A DNA stretch of 64,000 nt from Labia minor. Taxonomy: Eukaryota; Arthropoda; Insecta; Dermaptera; Spongiphoridae. The position numbers were made by a program, and so were the translations under genes. Shown piece by piece: positions 9,291-24,319 of this stretch (position 1 is its first letter; every line of letters begins with the position of its first letter). Location: NCBI GenBank assembly GCA_963082975.1, contig OY720345.1:80569034-80633033 (forward strand). The letters run 5' to 3'. The notes below the pieces were generated by a model that was given only the letters and a program-made list of their open reading frames with translations, was not told the DNA's origin and did no database searches.

Positions 9291-10785
9291 TATATGATTA
9301 AAAAAATAACTACTCCTTAAATATTTAAATTCATTCTATTAATATCTTTATATATTAAATATTGAATAAATGTTAAATTTTATACTAAACATTTAAAGGA
9401 AATATTTAAAAATTTAAAATATAGTCATACGATATTTACAGATTAAGAGTAAATATGGAAAAAAAATCTGATAGCCAATGAGAAATAAGCACGTGACCTA
9501 ATACTTCTCCATATTGGGTATAAATTAGAGGTTCATGACAAAACTGTCATGGTACAGATAGTCTTTCAAAAATAATTTTTTAATATATATTCAATTAAAT
9601 ACTGAAAGAGATATTCGTATTAATATATATCTAATATAGCTATATATATTTTAAATGAAATAGTTTCTCTAATTTTATCAAGTATTATATATAAAAAATT
9701 TTTCAAAAAAGCAAATTTATTCTATTATAAAAAAAATCTATTCAGATGAGCTGCGAAATCAATGTATATTTATATATAGAAAAAAAAAATTTCTGTTATT
9801 TGTTTTCTATATTTTTATTTATGTTTAAGTAAATAAAAAAAATATCTTTATAATATAGAATATGGATCCTTAAAATCAATGAATATTTGCAAATTAATAA
9901 GGATTTTATATTATAATATATATAAAATTAAAAATAATAATAAAAATATCCAAATTTCATTTAAGGTGAGTCTAAATATGTAGTTCGGTTCTTTAGCAAA
10001 TTTATGATAAATTATAGTTCAATTTCAAGAATATTTAGGTTTGTCAATTTTTAATTTCATTTCAAATTCAACATATATATAAATATATTCATATAAAGTA
10101 TATTTAAAAATTAAAAAAAAGCTTTTAAAATTTTTATAAAAAATATTGATATGTTTGGTTGCATATAAGCCAGGCGTTTCTTCAAATGAAATTTAATCTT
10201 AAAAAATTAGTTAAATTAATTTTTTTTAACAGGTAATCATTCTTACCGAAAATTAAAAATAAACAAATTTAGCATGATTTTGATATTAAAATAGAAAAAA
10301 TATATTATATTAGTTTTGTTAATATCTTGACTGAAACATTTCATTAATAGTATTCATTTTGAAATTATTTATCCACTATCTTCACAATTTACATTCAATA
10401 AAATTGAAATAATTTTCTCATTAATATAAATATGTTGATTTTGATACTAAAATTTAAATTAATATTTATGTTCTATAGAATTAAATCCACTTTAATAATT
10501 AATAAAAATTAATGAAGAGAAAATTCGTATAAATTATAAATAAAGTGAAATTTTTTTGTTTATCTATTTGAAATTCAAATTAACATTCTAATTATTAATG
10601 AAATTTATTAAAATTTAAAAAATACAAAAAAAAAATAAATGAAAAAAAATATTCCCTATTTTACTATTAAATTTAATAATAAAATATTTTTTTTTTAAAT
10701 TTCATATTATATTTATTGAAAAAAAAAAATATTTATCTTAATATATACACATCATTGATTGTTAAATTTTTATGTCAAAATTTAA

Positions 10786-12420
10786 GGTCCCAAAAGCAAT
10801 GAGAGATTGTGGCCGCACGGGTAAATCGGCTAGCAGATTAGCTCGTGTTGGAGATACCCCGGCGTGTAGTCGGGCCTCGGTTTGTGCCTGGGCAACTTCT
10901 CTAATTTTTTTCATTTTTTCAGTATATGATTAAAAAAATAACTACTCCTTAAATATTTAAATTCATTCTATTAATATCTTTATATATTAAATATTGAATA
11001 AATGTTAAATTTTATACTAAACATTTAAAGGAAATATTTAAAAATTTAAAATATAGTCATACGATATTTACAGATTAAGAGTAAATATGGAAAAAAAATC
11101 TGATAGCCAATGAGAAATAAGCACGTGACCTAATACTTCTCCCTATTGGGTATAAATTAGAGGTTCATGACAAAACTGTCATGGTACAGATAGTCTTTAA
11201 AAAATAATTTTTTAATATATATTCAATTAAATACTGAAAGAGATATTCGTATTAATATATATCTAATATAGCTATATATATTTTAAATGAAATAGTTTCT
11301 CTAATTTTATCAAGTATTATATATAAAAAATTTTTCAAAAAAGCAAATTTATTCTATTATAAAAAAAATCTATTCAGATGAGCTGCGAAATCAATGTATA
11401 TTTATATATAGATAAAAAATAATTTCTGTTATTTGTTTTCTATATTTTTATTTATGTTTAAGTAAATAAAAAAAATATCTTTATAATATAGAATATGGAT
11501 CCTTAAAATCAATGAATATTTGCAAATTAATAAGGATTTTATATTATAATATATATAAAATTAAAAATAATAATAAAAATATCCAAATTTCATTTAAGGT
11601 GAGTCTAAATATGTAGTTCGGTTCTTTAGCAAATTTATGATAAATTATAGTTCAATTTCAAGAATATTTAGGTTTGTCAATTTTTAATTTCATTTCAAAT
11701 TCAACATATATATAAATATATTCATATAAAGTATATTTAAAAATTAAAAAAAAGCTTTTAAAATTTTTATAAAAAATATTGATATGTTTGGTTGTATATA
11801 AGCCAGGCGTTTCTTCAAATGAAATTTAATCTTAAAAAATTAGTTAAATTAATTTTTTTTAACCTGGTAATCATTCTTACCGAAAATTAAAAATAAACAA
11901 ATTTAGCATGATTTTGATATTAAAATAGAAAAAATATATTATATTAGTTTTGTTAATATCTTGACTGAAACATTTCATTAATAGTATTCATTTTGAAATT
12001 ATTTATCCACTATCTTCACAATTTACATTCAATAAAATTGAAATAATTTTCTCATTAATATAAATATGTTGATTGTGATAGTAAAATTTAAATTAATATT
12101 TATGTTCTATAGAATTAAATCCACTTTAATAATTAATAAAAATTAATGAAGAGAAAATTCGTATAAATTATAAATAAAGTGAAATTTTTTTGTTTATCTA
12201 TTTGAAATTCAAATTAACATTCTAATTATTAATGAAATTTATTAAAATTTAAAAAATACAAAAAAAAAATAAATGAAAAAAAATATTCCCTATTTTACTA
12301 TTAAATTTAATAATAAAATATTTTTTTTTTAAATTTCATATTATATTTATTGAAAAAAAAAAAATATTTATCTTAATATATACACATCATTGATTGTTAA
12401 ATTTTTATGTCAAAATTTAA
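10786..12420 (+). repeat. Array unit U4 (1635 bp, mosaic)
   Basis: TTTACATTC and TTATGTTC (B) combined with GATTGTGATAGT and GAAGAG (A), with GGTTGTATATAAGCC. The mix of markers within about 150 bp points to gene conversion or crossover between unit types. Confidence 0.97.
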
Positions 12421-14053
12421 GGTCCCAAAAGCAATGAGAGATTGTGGCCGCACGGGTAAATCGGTAGCAGATTAGCTCGTGTTGGAGATACCCCGGCGTG
12501 TAGTCGGGCCTCGGTTTGTGCCTGGGCAACTTCTCTAATTTTTTTCATTTTTTCAGTATATGATTAAAAAAATAACTACTCCTTAAATATTTAAATTCAT
12601 TCTATTAATATCTTTATATATTAAATATTGAATAAATGTTAAATTTTATACTAAACATTTAAAGGAAATATTTAAAAATTTAAAATATAGTCATACGATA
12701 TTTACAGATTAAGAGTAAATATGGAAAAAAAATCTGATAGCCAATGAGAAATAAGCACGTGACCTAATACTTCTCCCTATTGGGTATAAATTAGAGGTTC
12801 ATGACAAAACTGTCATGGTACAGATAGTCTTTAAAAAATAATTTTTTAATATATATTCAATTAAATACTGAAAGAGATATTCGTATTAATATATATCTAA
12901 TATAGCTATATATATTTTAAATGAAATAGTTTCTCTAATTTTATCAAGTATTATATATAAAAAATTTTTCAAAAAAGCAAATTTATTCTATTATAAAAAA
13001 AATCTATTCAGATGAGCTGCGAAATCAATGTATATTTATATATAGATAAAAAATAATTTCTGTTATTTGTTTTCTATATTTTTATTTATGTTTAAGTAAA
13101 TAAAAAAAATATCTTTATAATATAGAATATGGATCCTTAAAATCAATGAATATTTGCAAATTAATAAGGATTTTATATTATAATATATATAAAATTAAAA
13201 ATAATAATAAAAATATCCAAATTTCATTTAAGGTGAGTCTAAATATGTAGTTCGGTTCTTTAGCAAATTTATGATAAATTATAGTTCAATTTCAAGAATA
13301 TTTAGGTTTGTCAATTTTTAATTTCATTTCAAATTCAACATATATATAAATATATTCATATAAAGTATATTTAAAAATTAAAAAAAAGCTTTTAAAATTT
13401 TTATAAAAAATATTGATATGTTTGGTTGCATATAAGTCAGGCGTTTCTTCAAATGAAATTTAATCTTAAAAAATTAGTTAAATTAATTTTTTTTAACCTG
13501 GTAATCATTCTTACCGAAAATTAAAAATAAACAAATTTAGCATGATTTTGATATTAAAATAGAAAAAATATATTATATTAGTTTTGTTAATATCTTGACT
13601 GAAACATTTCATTAATAGTATTCATTTTGAAATTATTTATCCACTATCTTCACAATTTACATTCAATAAAATTGAAATAATTTTCTCATTAATATAAATA
13701 TGTTGATTTTGATACTAAAATTTAAATTAATATTTATGTTCTATAGAATTAAATCCACTTTAATAATTAATAAAAATTAATGAAGAAAAAATTCGTATAA
13801 ATTATAAATAAAGTGAAATTTTTTTGTTTATCTATTTGAAATTCAAATTAACATTCTAATTATTAATGAAATTTATTAAAATTTAAAAAATACAAAAAAA
13901 AAATAAATGAAAAAAAATATTCCCTATTTTACTATTAAATTTAATAATAAAATATTTTTTTTTTAAATTTCATATTATATTTATTGAAAAAAAAAAATAT
14001 TTATCTTAATATATACACATCATTGATTGTTAAATTTTTATGTCAAAATTTAA
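12421..14053 (+). repeat. Array unit U5 (1633 bp, B type)
   Basis: B-type markers with GCATATAAGTCAGG. The GC-rich block has lost one base (ATCGGTAGCAG for ATCGGCTAGCAG). Confidence 0.97.
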
Positions 14054-15688
14054 GGTCCCAAAAGCAATGAGAGATTGTGGCCGCACGGGTAAATCGGCTA
14101 GCAGATTAGCTCGTGTTGGAGATACCCCGGCGTGTAGTCGGGCCTCGGTTTGTGCCTGGGCAACTTCTCTAATTTTTTTCATTTTTTCAGTATATGATTA
14201 AAAAAATAACTACTCCTTAAATATTTAAATTCATTCTATTAATATCTTTATATATTAAATATTGAATAAATGTTAAATTTTATACTAAACATTTAAAGGA
14301 AATATTTAAAAATTTAAAATATAGTCATACGATATTTACAGATTAAGAGTAAATATGGAAAAAAAATCTGATAGCCAATGAGAAATAAGCACGTGACCTA
14401 ATACTTCTCCCTATTGGGTATAAATTAGAGGTGCATGACAAAACTGTCATGGTACAGATAGTCTTTAAAAAATAATTTTTTAATATATATTCAATTAAAT
14501 ACTGAAAGAGATATTCGTATTAATATATATCTAATATAGCTATATATATTTTAAATGAAATAGTTTCTCTAATTTTATCAAGTATTATATATAAAAGATT
14601 TTTCAAAAAAGCAAATTTATTCTATTATAAAAAAAATCTATTCAGATGAGCTGCGAAATCAATGTATATTTATATATAGATAAAAAATAATTTCTGTTAT
14701 TTGTTTTCTATATTTTTATTTATGTTTAAGTAAATAAAAAAAATATCTTTATAATATAGAATATGGATCCTTAAAATCAATGAATATTTGCAAATTAATA
14801 AGGATTTTATATTATAATATATATAAAATTAAAAATAATAATAAAAATATCCAAATTTCATTTAAGGTGAGTCTAAATATGTAGTTCGGTTCTTTAGCAA
14901 ATTTATGATAAATTATAGTTCAATTTCAAGAATATTTAGGTTTGTCAATTTTTAATTTCATTTCAAATTCAACATATATATAAATATATTCATATAAAGT
15001 ATATTTAAAAATTAAAAAAAAGCTTTTAAAATTTTTATAAAAAATATTGATATGTTTGGTTGCATATAAGCCAGGCGTTTCTTCAAATGAAATTTAATCT
15101 TAAAAAATTAGTTAAATTAATTTTTTTTAACCTGGTAATCATTCTTACCGAAAATTAAAAATAAACAAATTTAGCATGATTTTGATATTAAAATAGAAAA
15201 AATATATTATATTAGTTTTGTTAATATCTTGACTGAAACATTTCATTAATAGTATTCATTTTGAAATTATTTATCCACTATCATCACAATTTACATTCAA
15301 TAAAATTGAAATAATTTTCTCATTAATATAAATATGTTGATTTTGATACTAAAATTTAAATTAATATTTATGTTCTATAGAATTAAATCCACTTTAATAA
15401 TTAATAAAAATTAATGAAGAGAAAATTCGTATAAATTATAAATAAAGTGAAATTTTTTTGTTTATCTATTTGAAATTCAAATTAACATTCTAATTATTAA
15501 TGAAATTTATTAAAATTTAAAAAATACAAAAAAAAAATAAATGAAAAAAAATATTCCCTATTTTACTATTAAATTTAATAATAAAATATTTTTTTTTTAA
15601 ATTTCATATTATATTTATTGAAAAAAAAAAAATATTTATCTTAATATATACACATCATTGATTGTTAAATTTTTATGTCAAAATTTAA
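14054..15688 (+). repeat. Array unit U6 (1635 bp, B type)
   Basis: B-type with GAGGTGCATGAC at the start-site hairpin, AAAAGATTTTTC and GAAGAG. Private change: CTATCATCAC for CTATCTTCAC. Confidence 0.97.
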
Positions 15689-17326
15689 GGTCCCAAAAGC
15701 AATGAGAGATTGTGGCCGCACGGGTAAATCGGCTAGCAGATTAGCTCGTGTTGGAGATACCCCGGCGTGTAGTCGGGCCTCGGTTTGTGCCTGGGCAACT
15801 TCTCTAATTTTTTTCATTTTTTCAGTATATGATTAAAAAAATAACTACTCCTTAAATATTTAAATTCATTCTATTAATATCTTTATATATTAAATATTGA
15901 ATAAATGTTAAATTTTATACTAAACATTTAAAGGAAATATTTAAAAATTTAAAATATAGTCATACGATATTTACAGATTAAGAGTAAATATGGAAAAAAA
16001 ATCTGATAGCCAATGAGAAATAAGCACGTGACCTAATACTTCTCCCTATTGGGTATAAATTAGAGGTTCATGACAAAACTGTCATGGTACAGATAGTCTT
16101 TAAAAAATAATTTTTTAATATATATTCAATTAAATACTGAAAGAGATATTCGTATTAATATATATCTAATATAGCTATATATATTTTATATGAAATAGTT
16201 TCTCTAATTTTATCAAGTATTATATATAAAAGATTTTTCAAAAAAGCAAATTTATTCTATTATAAAAAAAATCTATTCAGATGAGCTGCGAAATCAATGT
16301 ATATTTATATATAGATAAAAAATAATTTCTGTTATTTGTTTTCTATATTTTTATTTATGTTTAAGTAAATAAAAAAAATATCTTTATAATATAGAATATG
16401 GATCCTTAAAATCAATGAATATTTGCAAATTAATAAGGATTTTATATTATAATATATATAAAATTAAAAATAATAATAAAAATATCCAAATTTCATTTAA
16501 GGTGAGTCTAAATATGTAGTTCGGTTCTTTAGCAAATTTATGATAAATTATAGTTCAATTTCAAGAATATTTAGGTTTGTCAATTTTTAATTTCATTTCA
16601 AATTCAACATATATATAAATATATTCATATAAAGTATATTTAAAAATTAAAAAAAAGCTTTTAAAATTTTTATAAAAAATATTGATATGTTTGGTTGCAT
16701 ATAAGCCAGGCGTTTCTTCAAATGAAATTTAATCTTAAAAAATTAGTTAAATTAATTTTTTTTAACCTGGTTATCATTCTTACCGAAAATTAAAAATAAA
16801 CAAATTTAGCATGATTTTGATATTAAAATAGAAAAAATATATTATATTAGTTTTGTTAATATCTTGACTGAAACATTTCATTAATAGTATTCATTTTGAA
16901 ATTATTTATCCACTATCTTCACAATTTACACACATTCAATAAAATTGAAATAATTTTCTCATTAATATAAATATGTTGATTGTGATAGTAAAATTTAAAT
17001 TAATATTTATCTTCTATAGAATTAAATCCACTTTAATAATTAATAAAAATTAATGAAGAGAAAATTCGTATAAATTATAAATAAAGTGAAATTTTTTTGT
17101 TTATCTATTTGAAATTCAAATTAACATTCTAATTATTAATGAAATTTATTAAAATTTAAAAAATACAAAAAAAAAATAAATGAAAAAAATATTCCCTATT
17201 TTACTATTAAATTTAATAATAAAATATTTTTTTTTTAAATTTCATATTATATTTATTGAAAAAAAAAAAATATTTATCTTAATATATACACATCATTGAT
17301 TGTTAAATTTTTATGTCAAAATTTAA
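15689..17326 (+). repeat. Array unit U7 (1638 bp, A type)
   Basis: The only A-type unit between U1 and U12. ATTTTATATGAAATAG, AAAAGATTTTTC and CCTGGTTATC (shared with U1). Confidence 0.97.
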
Positions 17327-18960
17327 GGTCCCAAAAGCAATGAGAGATTGTGGCCGCACGGGTAAATCGGCTAGCAGATTAGCTCGTGTTGGAGATACCC
17401 CGGCGTGTAGTCGGGCCTCGGTTTGTGCCTGGGCAACTTCTCTAATTTTTTTCATTTTTTCAGTATATGATTAAAAAAATAACTACTCCTTAAATATTTA
17501 AATTCATTCTATTAATATCTTTATATATTAAATATTGAATAAATGTTAAATTTTATACTAAACATTTAAAGGAAATATTTAAAAATTTAAAATATAGTCA
17601 TACGATATTTACAGATTAAGAGTAAATATGGAAAAAAAATCTGATAGCCAATGAGAAATAAGCACGTGACCTAATACTTCTCCCTATTGGGTATAAATTA
17701 GAGGTTCATGACAAAACTGTCATGGTACAGATAGTCTTTAAAAAATAATTTTTTAATATATATTCAATTAAATACTGAAAGAGATATTCGTATTAATATA
17801 TATCTAATATAGCTATATATATTTTAAATGAAATAGTTTCTCTAATTTTATCAAGTATTATATATAAAAAATTTTTCAAAAAAGCAAATTTATTCTATTA
17901 TAAAAAAAATCTATTCAGATGAGCTGCGAAATCAATGTATATTTATATATAGATAAAAAATAATTTCTGTTATTTGTTTTCTATATTTTTATTTATGTTT
18001 AAGTAAATAAAAAAAATATCTTTATAATATAGAATATGGATCCTTAAAATCAATGAATATTTGCAAATTAATAAGGATTTTATATTATAATATATATAAA
18101 ATTAAAAATAATAATAAAAATATCCAAATTTCATTTAAGGTGAGTCTAAATATGTAGTTCGGTTCTTTAGCAAATTTATGATAAATTATAGTTCAATTTC
18201 AAGAATATTTAGGTTTGTCAATTTTTAATTTCATTTCAAATTCAACATATATATAAATATATTCATATAAAGTATATTTAAAAATTAAAAAAAAGCTTTT
18301 AAAATTTTTATAAAAAATATTGATATGTTTGGTTGCATATAAGTCAGGCGTTTCTTCAAATGAAATTTAATCTTAAAAAATTAGTTAAATTAATTTTTTT
18401 TAACCTGGTAATCATTCTTACCGAAAATTAAAAATAAACAAATTTAGCATGATTTTGATATTAAAATAGAAAAAATATATTATATTAGTTTTGTTAATAT
18501 CTTGACTGAAACATTTCATTAATAGTATTCATTTTGAAATTATTTATCCACTATCTTCACAATTTACATTCAATAAAATTGAAATAATTTTCTCATTAAT
18601 ATAAATATGTTGATTTTGATACTAAAATTTAAATTAATATTTATGTTCTATAGAATTAAATCCACTTTAATAATTAATAAAAATTAATGAAGAAAAAATT
18701 CGTATAAATTATAAATAAAGTGAAATTTTTTTGTTTATCTATTTGAAATTCAAATTAACATTCTAATTATTAATGAAATTTATTAAAATTTAAAAAATAC
18801 AAAAAAAAAATAAATGAAAAAAAATATTCCCTATTTTACTATTAAATTTAATAATAAAATATTTTTTTTTTAAATTTCATATTATATTTATTGAAAAAAA
18901 AAAATATTTATCTTAATATATACACATCATTGATTGTTAAATTTTTATGTCAAAATTTAA
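17327..18960 (+). repeat. Array unit U8 (1634 bp, B type)
   Basis: B-type markers, GCATATAAGTCAGG, GAAGAAAAAATTC. Very close to U5. Confidence 0.97.
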
Positions 18961-20594
18961 GGTCCCAAAAGCAATGAGAGATTGTGGCCGCACGGGTAAA
19001 TCGGCTAGCAGATTAGCTCGTGTTGGAGATACCCCGGCGTGTAGTCGGGCCTCGGTTTGTGCCTGGGCAACTTCTCTAATTTTTTTCATTTTTTCAGTAT
19101 ATGATTAAAAAAATAACTACTCCTTAAATATTTAAATTCATTCTATTAATATCTTTATATATTAAATATTGAATAAATGTTAAATTTTATACTAAACATT
19201 TAAAGGAAATATTTAAAAATTTAAAATATAGTCATACGATATTTACAGATTAAGAGTAAATATGGAAAAAAAATCTGATAGCCAATGAGAAATAAGCACG
19301 TGACCTAATACTTCTCCCTATTGGGTATAAATTAGAGGTGCATGACAAAACTGTCATGGTACAGATAGTCTTTAAAAAATAATTTTTTAATATATATTCA
19401 ATTAAATACTGAAAGAGATATTCGTATTAATATATATCTAATATAGCTATATATATTTTAAATGAAATAGTTTCTCTAATTTTATCAAGTATTATATATA
19501 AAAGATTTTTCAAAAAAGCAAATTTATTCTATTATAAAAAAAATCTATTCAGATGAGCTGCGAAATCAATGTATATTTATATATAGATAAAAAATAATTT
19601 CTGTTATTTGTTTTCTATATTTTTATTTATGTTTAAGTAAATAAAAAAAATATCTTTATAATATAGAATATGGATCCTTAAAATCAATGAATATTTGCAA
19701 ATTAATAAGGATTTTATATTATAATATATATAAAATTAAAAATAATAATAAAAATATCCAAATTTCATTTAAGGTGAGTCTAAATATGTAGTTCGGTTCT
19801 TTAGCAAATTTATGATAAATTATAGTTCAATTTCAAGAATATTTAGGTTTGTCAATTTTTAATTTCATTTCAAATTCAACATATATATAAATATATTCAT
19901 ATAAAGTATATTTAAAAATTAAAAAAAAGCTTTTAAAATTTTTATAAAAAATATTGATATGTTTGGTTGCATATAAGCCAGGCGTTTCTTCAAATGAAAT
20001 TTAATCTTAAAAAATTAGTTAAATTAATTTTTTTTAACCTGGTAATCATTCTTACCGAAAATTAAAAATAAACAAATTTAGCATGATTTTGATATTAAAA
20101 TAGAAAAAATATATTATATTAGTTTTGTTAATATCTTGACTGAAACATTTCATTAATAGTATTCATTTTGAAATTATTTATCCACTATCTTCACAATTTA
20201 CATTCAATAAAATTGAAATAATTTTCTCATTAATATAAATATGTTGATTTTGATACTAAAATTTAAATTAATATTTATGTTCTATAGAATTAAATCCACT
20301 TTAATAATTAATAAAAATTAATGAAGAAAAAATTCGTATAAATTATAAATAAAGTGAAATTTTTTTGTTTATCTATTTGAAATTCAAATTAACATTCTAA
20401 TTATTAATGAAATTTATTAAAATTTAAAAAATACAAAAAAAAAATAAATGAAAAAAAATATTCCCTATTTTACTATTAAATTTAATAATAAAATATTTTT
20501 TTTTTAAATTTCATATTATATTTATTGAAAAAAAAAAATATTTATCTTAATATATACACATCATTGATTGTTAAATTTTTATGTCAAAATTTAA
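18961..20594 (+). repeat. Array unit U9 (1634 bp, B type)
   Basis: B-type markers, GAGGTGCATGAC, AAAAGATTTTTC, GAAGAAAAAATTC. Confidence 0.97.
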
Positions 20595-22229
20595 GGTCCC
20601 AAAAGCAATGAGAGATTGTGGCCGCACGGGTAAATCGGCTAGCAGATTAGCTCGTGTTGGAGATACCCCGGCGTGTAGTCGGGCCTCGGTTTGTGCCTGG
20701 GCAACTTCTCTAATTTTTTTCATTTTTTCAGTATATGATTAAAAAAATAACTACTCCTTAAATATTTAAATTCATTCTATTAATATCTTTATATATTAAA
20801 TATTGAATAAATGTTAAATTTTATACTAAACATTTAAAGGAAATATTTAAAAATTTAAAATATAGTCATACGATATTTACAGATTAAGAGTAAATATGGA
20901 AAAAAAATCTGATAGCCAATGAGAAATAAGCACGTGACCTAATACTTCTCCCTATTGGGTATAAATTAGAGGTGCATGACAAAACTGTCATGGTACAGAT
21001 AGTCTTTAAAAAATAATTTTTTAATATATATTCAATTAAATACTGAAAGAGATATTCGTATTAATATATATCTAATATAGCTATATATATTTTAAATGAA
21101 ATAGTTTCTCTAATTTTATCAAGTATTATATATAAAAGATTTTTCAAAAAAGCAAATTTATTCTATTATAAAAAAAATCTATTCAGATGAGCTGCGAAAT
21201 CAATGTATATTTATATATAGATAAAAAATAATTTCTGTTATTTGTTTTCTATATTTTTATTTATGTTTAAGTAAATAAAAAAAATATCTTTATAATATAG
21301 AATATGGATCCTTAAAATCAATGAATATTTGCAAATTAATAAGGATTTTATATTATAATATATATAAAATTAAAAATAATAATAAAAATATCCAAATTTC
21401 ATTTAAGGTGAGTCTAAATATGTAGTTCGGTTCTTTAGCAAATTTATGATAAATTATAGTTCAATTTCAAGAATATTTAGGTTTGTCAATTTTTAATTTC
21501 ATTTCAAATTCAACATATATATAAATATATTCATATAAAGTATATTTAAAAATTAAAAAAAAGCTTTTAAAATTTTTATAAAAAATATTGATATGTTTGG
21601 TTGCATATAAGCCAGGCGTTTCTTCAAATGAAATTTAATCTTAAAAAATTAGTTAAATTAATTTTTTTTAACCTGGTAATCATTCTTACCGAAAATTAAA
21701 AATAAACAAATTTAGCATGATTTTGATATTAAAATAGAAAAAATATATTATATTAGTTTTGTTAATATTTTGACTGAAACATTTCATTAATAGTATTCAT
21801 TTTGAAATTATTTATCCACTATCTTCACAATTTACATTCAATAAAATTGAAATAATTTTCTCATTAATATAAATATGTTGATTTTGATACTAAAATTTAA
21901 ATTAATATTTATGTTCTATAGAATTAAATCCACTTTAATAATTAATAAAAATTAATGAAGAGAAAATTCGTATAAATTATAAATAAAGTGAAATTTTTTT
22001 GTTTATCTATTTGAAATTCAAATTAACATTCTAATTATTAATGAAATTTATTAAAATTTAAAAAATACAAAAAAAAAATAAATGAAAAAAAATATTCCCT
22101 ATTTTACTATTAAATTTAATAATAAAATATTTTTTTTTTAAATTTCATATTATATTTATTGAAAAAAAAAAAATATTTATCTTAATATATACACATCATT
22201 GATTGTTAAATTTTTATGTCAAAATTTAA
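20595..22229 (+). repeat. Array unit U10 (1635 bp, B type)
   Basis: B-type markers, GAGGTGCATGAC, AAAAGATTTTTC, GAAGAG. Private change: AATATTTTGACTG for AATATCTTGACTG. The 15,161-bp duplication shared with U17-U18 begins at or after the 3' part of this unit. Confidence 0.97.
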
Positions 22230-23863
22230 GGTCCCAAAAGCAATGAGAGATTGTGGCCGCACGGGTAAATCGGCTAGCAGATTAGCTCGTGTTGGAGATA
22301 CCCCGGCGTGTAGTCGGGCCTCGGTTTGTGCCTGGGCAACTTCTCTAATTTTTTTCATTTTTTCAGTATATGATTAAAAAAATAACTACTCCTTAAATAT
22401 TTAAATTCATTCTATTAATATCTTTATATATTAAATATTGAATAAATGTTAAATTTTATACTAAACATTTAAAGGAAATATTTAAAAATTTAAAATATAG
22501 TCATACGATATTTACAGATTAAGAGTAAATATGGAAAAAAAATCTGATAGCCAATGAGAAATAAGCACGTGACCTAATACTTCTCCCTATTGGGTATAAA
22601 TTAGAGGTTCATGACAAAACTGTCATGGTACAGATAGTCTTTAAAAAATAATTTTTTAATATATATTCAATTAAATACTGAAAGAGATATTCGTATTAAT
22701 ATATATCTAATATAGCTATATATATTTTATATGAAATAGTTTCTCTAATTTTATCAAGTATTATATATAAAAAATTTTTCAAAAAAGCAAATTTATTCTA
22801 TTATAAAAAAAATCTATTCAGATGAGCTGCGAAATCAATGTATATTTATATATAGATAAAAAATAATTTCTGTTATTTGTTTTCTATATTTTTATTTATG
22901 TTTAAGTAAATAAAAAAAATATCTTTATAATATAGAATATGGATCCTTAAAATCAATGAATATTTGCAAATTAATAAGGATTTTATATTATAATATATAT
23001 AAAATTAAAAATAATAATAAAAATATCCAAATTTCATTTAAGGTGAGTCTAAATATGTAGTTCGGTTCTTTAGCAAATTTATGATAAATTATAGTTCAAT
23101 TTCAAGAATATTTAGGTTTGTCAATTTTTAATTTCATTTCAAATTCAACATATATATAAATATATTCATATAAAGTATATTTAAAAATTAAAAAAAAGCT
23201 TTTAAAATTTTTATAAAAAATATTGATATGTTTGGTTGTATATAAGCCAGGCGTTTCTTCAAATGAAATTTAATCTTAAAAAATTAGTTAAATTAATTTT
23301 TTTTAACCTGGTAATCATTCTTACCGAAAATTAAAAATAAACAAATTTAGCATGATTTTGATATTAAAATAGAAAAAATATATTATATTAGTTTTGTTAA
23401 TATCTTGACTGAAACATTTCATTAATAGTATTCATTTTGAAATTATTTATCCACTATCTTCACAATTTACATTCAATAAAATTGAAATAATTTTCTCATT
23501 AATATAAATATGTTGATTTTGATACTAAAATTTAAATTAATATTTATGTTCTATAGAATTAAATCCACTTTAATAATTAATAAAAATTAATGAAGAAAAA
23601 ATTCGTATAAATTATAAATAAAGTGAAATTTTTTTGTTTATCTATTTGAAATTCAAATTAACATTCTAATTATTAATGAAATTTATTAAAATTTAAAAAA
23701 TACAAAAAAAAAATAAATGAAAAAAAATATTCCCTATTTTACTATTAAATTTAATAATAAAATATTTTTTTTTTAAATTTCATATTATATTTATTGAAAA
23801 AAAAAAATATTTATCTTAATATATACACATCATTGATTGTTAAATTTTTATGTCAAAATTTAA
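22230..23863 (+). repeat. Array unit U11 (1634 bp, B type; twin of U17)
   Basis: B-type with ATTTTATATGAAATAG and GGTTGTATATAAGCC. U17 carries the same combination 15,161 bp downstream. Confidence 0.97.
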
Positions 23864-23905
23864 GGTCCCAAAAGCAATGAGAGATTGTGGCCGCACGGGT
23901 AAATC

Positions 23906-23913
23906 GGCTAGCA
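23906..23913. repeat. 8-bp target duplication GGCTAGCA (left, hAT copy 1)
   Basis: GGCTAGCA at 23906-23913 is repeated at 27241-27248. Its central TA fits the nnnTAnnn target consensus reported for the Buster group of hAT transposons. Removing one copy and the element restores the GC-rich block of the other units. Confidence 0.95.
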
Positions 23914-23930
23914 CATAGGTTCTTAAACTT
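23914..23930 (+). repeat. Left terminal inverted repeat of hAT copy 1
   Basis: CATAGGTTCTTAAACTT pairs with CAGTGGTTCTTAAACTG at the other end, 14 of the first 16 bases. Two CGGACCCCCA subterminal motifs follow near 23940 and 23971; such motifs bind transposase in hAT elements. Confidence 0.9.
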
Positions 23931-24264
23931 ATGTACTCCACGGACCCCCACTTGAAAAAATTTTTTTTGACGGACCCCCATCACAACTTTAGGTACTTTT
24001 CGTCATTTTATTAATTAATTTCTGGCTTACGATCTCATAAGGACAAGGATATATGATGAATATTTCTAACAGTGATTGGTGAATAACGATTTTTTTGCAT
24101 ATTGTAGAACACATTTTATTAGAAATTATAATATTGAAGAAAGAAAATACAAACATTGTCATAGCAACAAATCTCACAAATTATAATGGGTACTTACATT
24201 AAATTCATATAAATATTTTATAATTTTTTTCAGAAAATATTAAATAAGAAATATTTTAAAAAAT

Positions 24265-24319
24265 AACTGCATCTATCTCATTAAATATAACTTACATATT
24301 TAATGAGATGTATGCAGTT
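24265..24319 (-). terminator. Inverted repeat spanning the transposase stop codon
   Basis: The arms AACTGCATCTATCTCATTAAAT (24265-24286) and 24298-24319 match at 20 of 22 positions around an 11-base loop. The stop codon at 24300-24302 lies inside one arm, so the mRNA could form a strong hairpin exactly at the end of translation. Its role is unknown; a 3'-end or stability signal is possible. Calling it a terminator is only a label of convenience. Confidence 0.4.

Larger units (their letters stand above)
9154..10785 (+). repeat. Array unit U3 (1632 bp, B/A mosaic)
   Basis: TTTACATTC, GATTTTGATACT and TTATGTTC as in B type, but GAAGAGAAAATTC as in A type, suggesting exchange between units. AACAGGTAATC is shared with U2; CTCCATATTGGG replaces CTCCCTATTGGG. 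Confidence 0.97.

Noticed and set aside
23989-24177. 62-codon minus-strand frame downstream of the transposase (also 39150-39338)
   Set aside because: AT-rich, hydrophobic by composition, no motif; in the 3' part of the hAT element.
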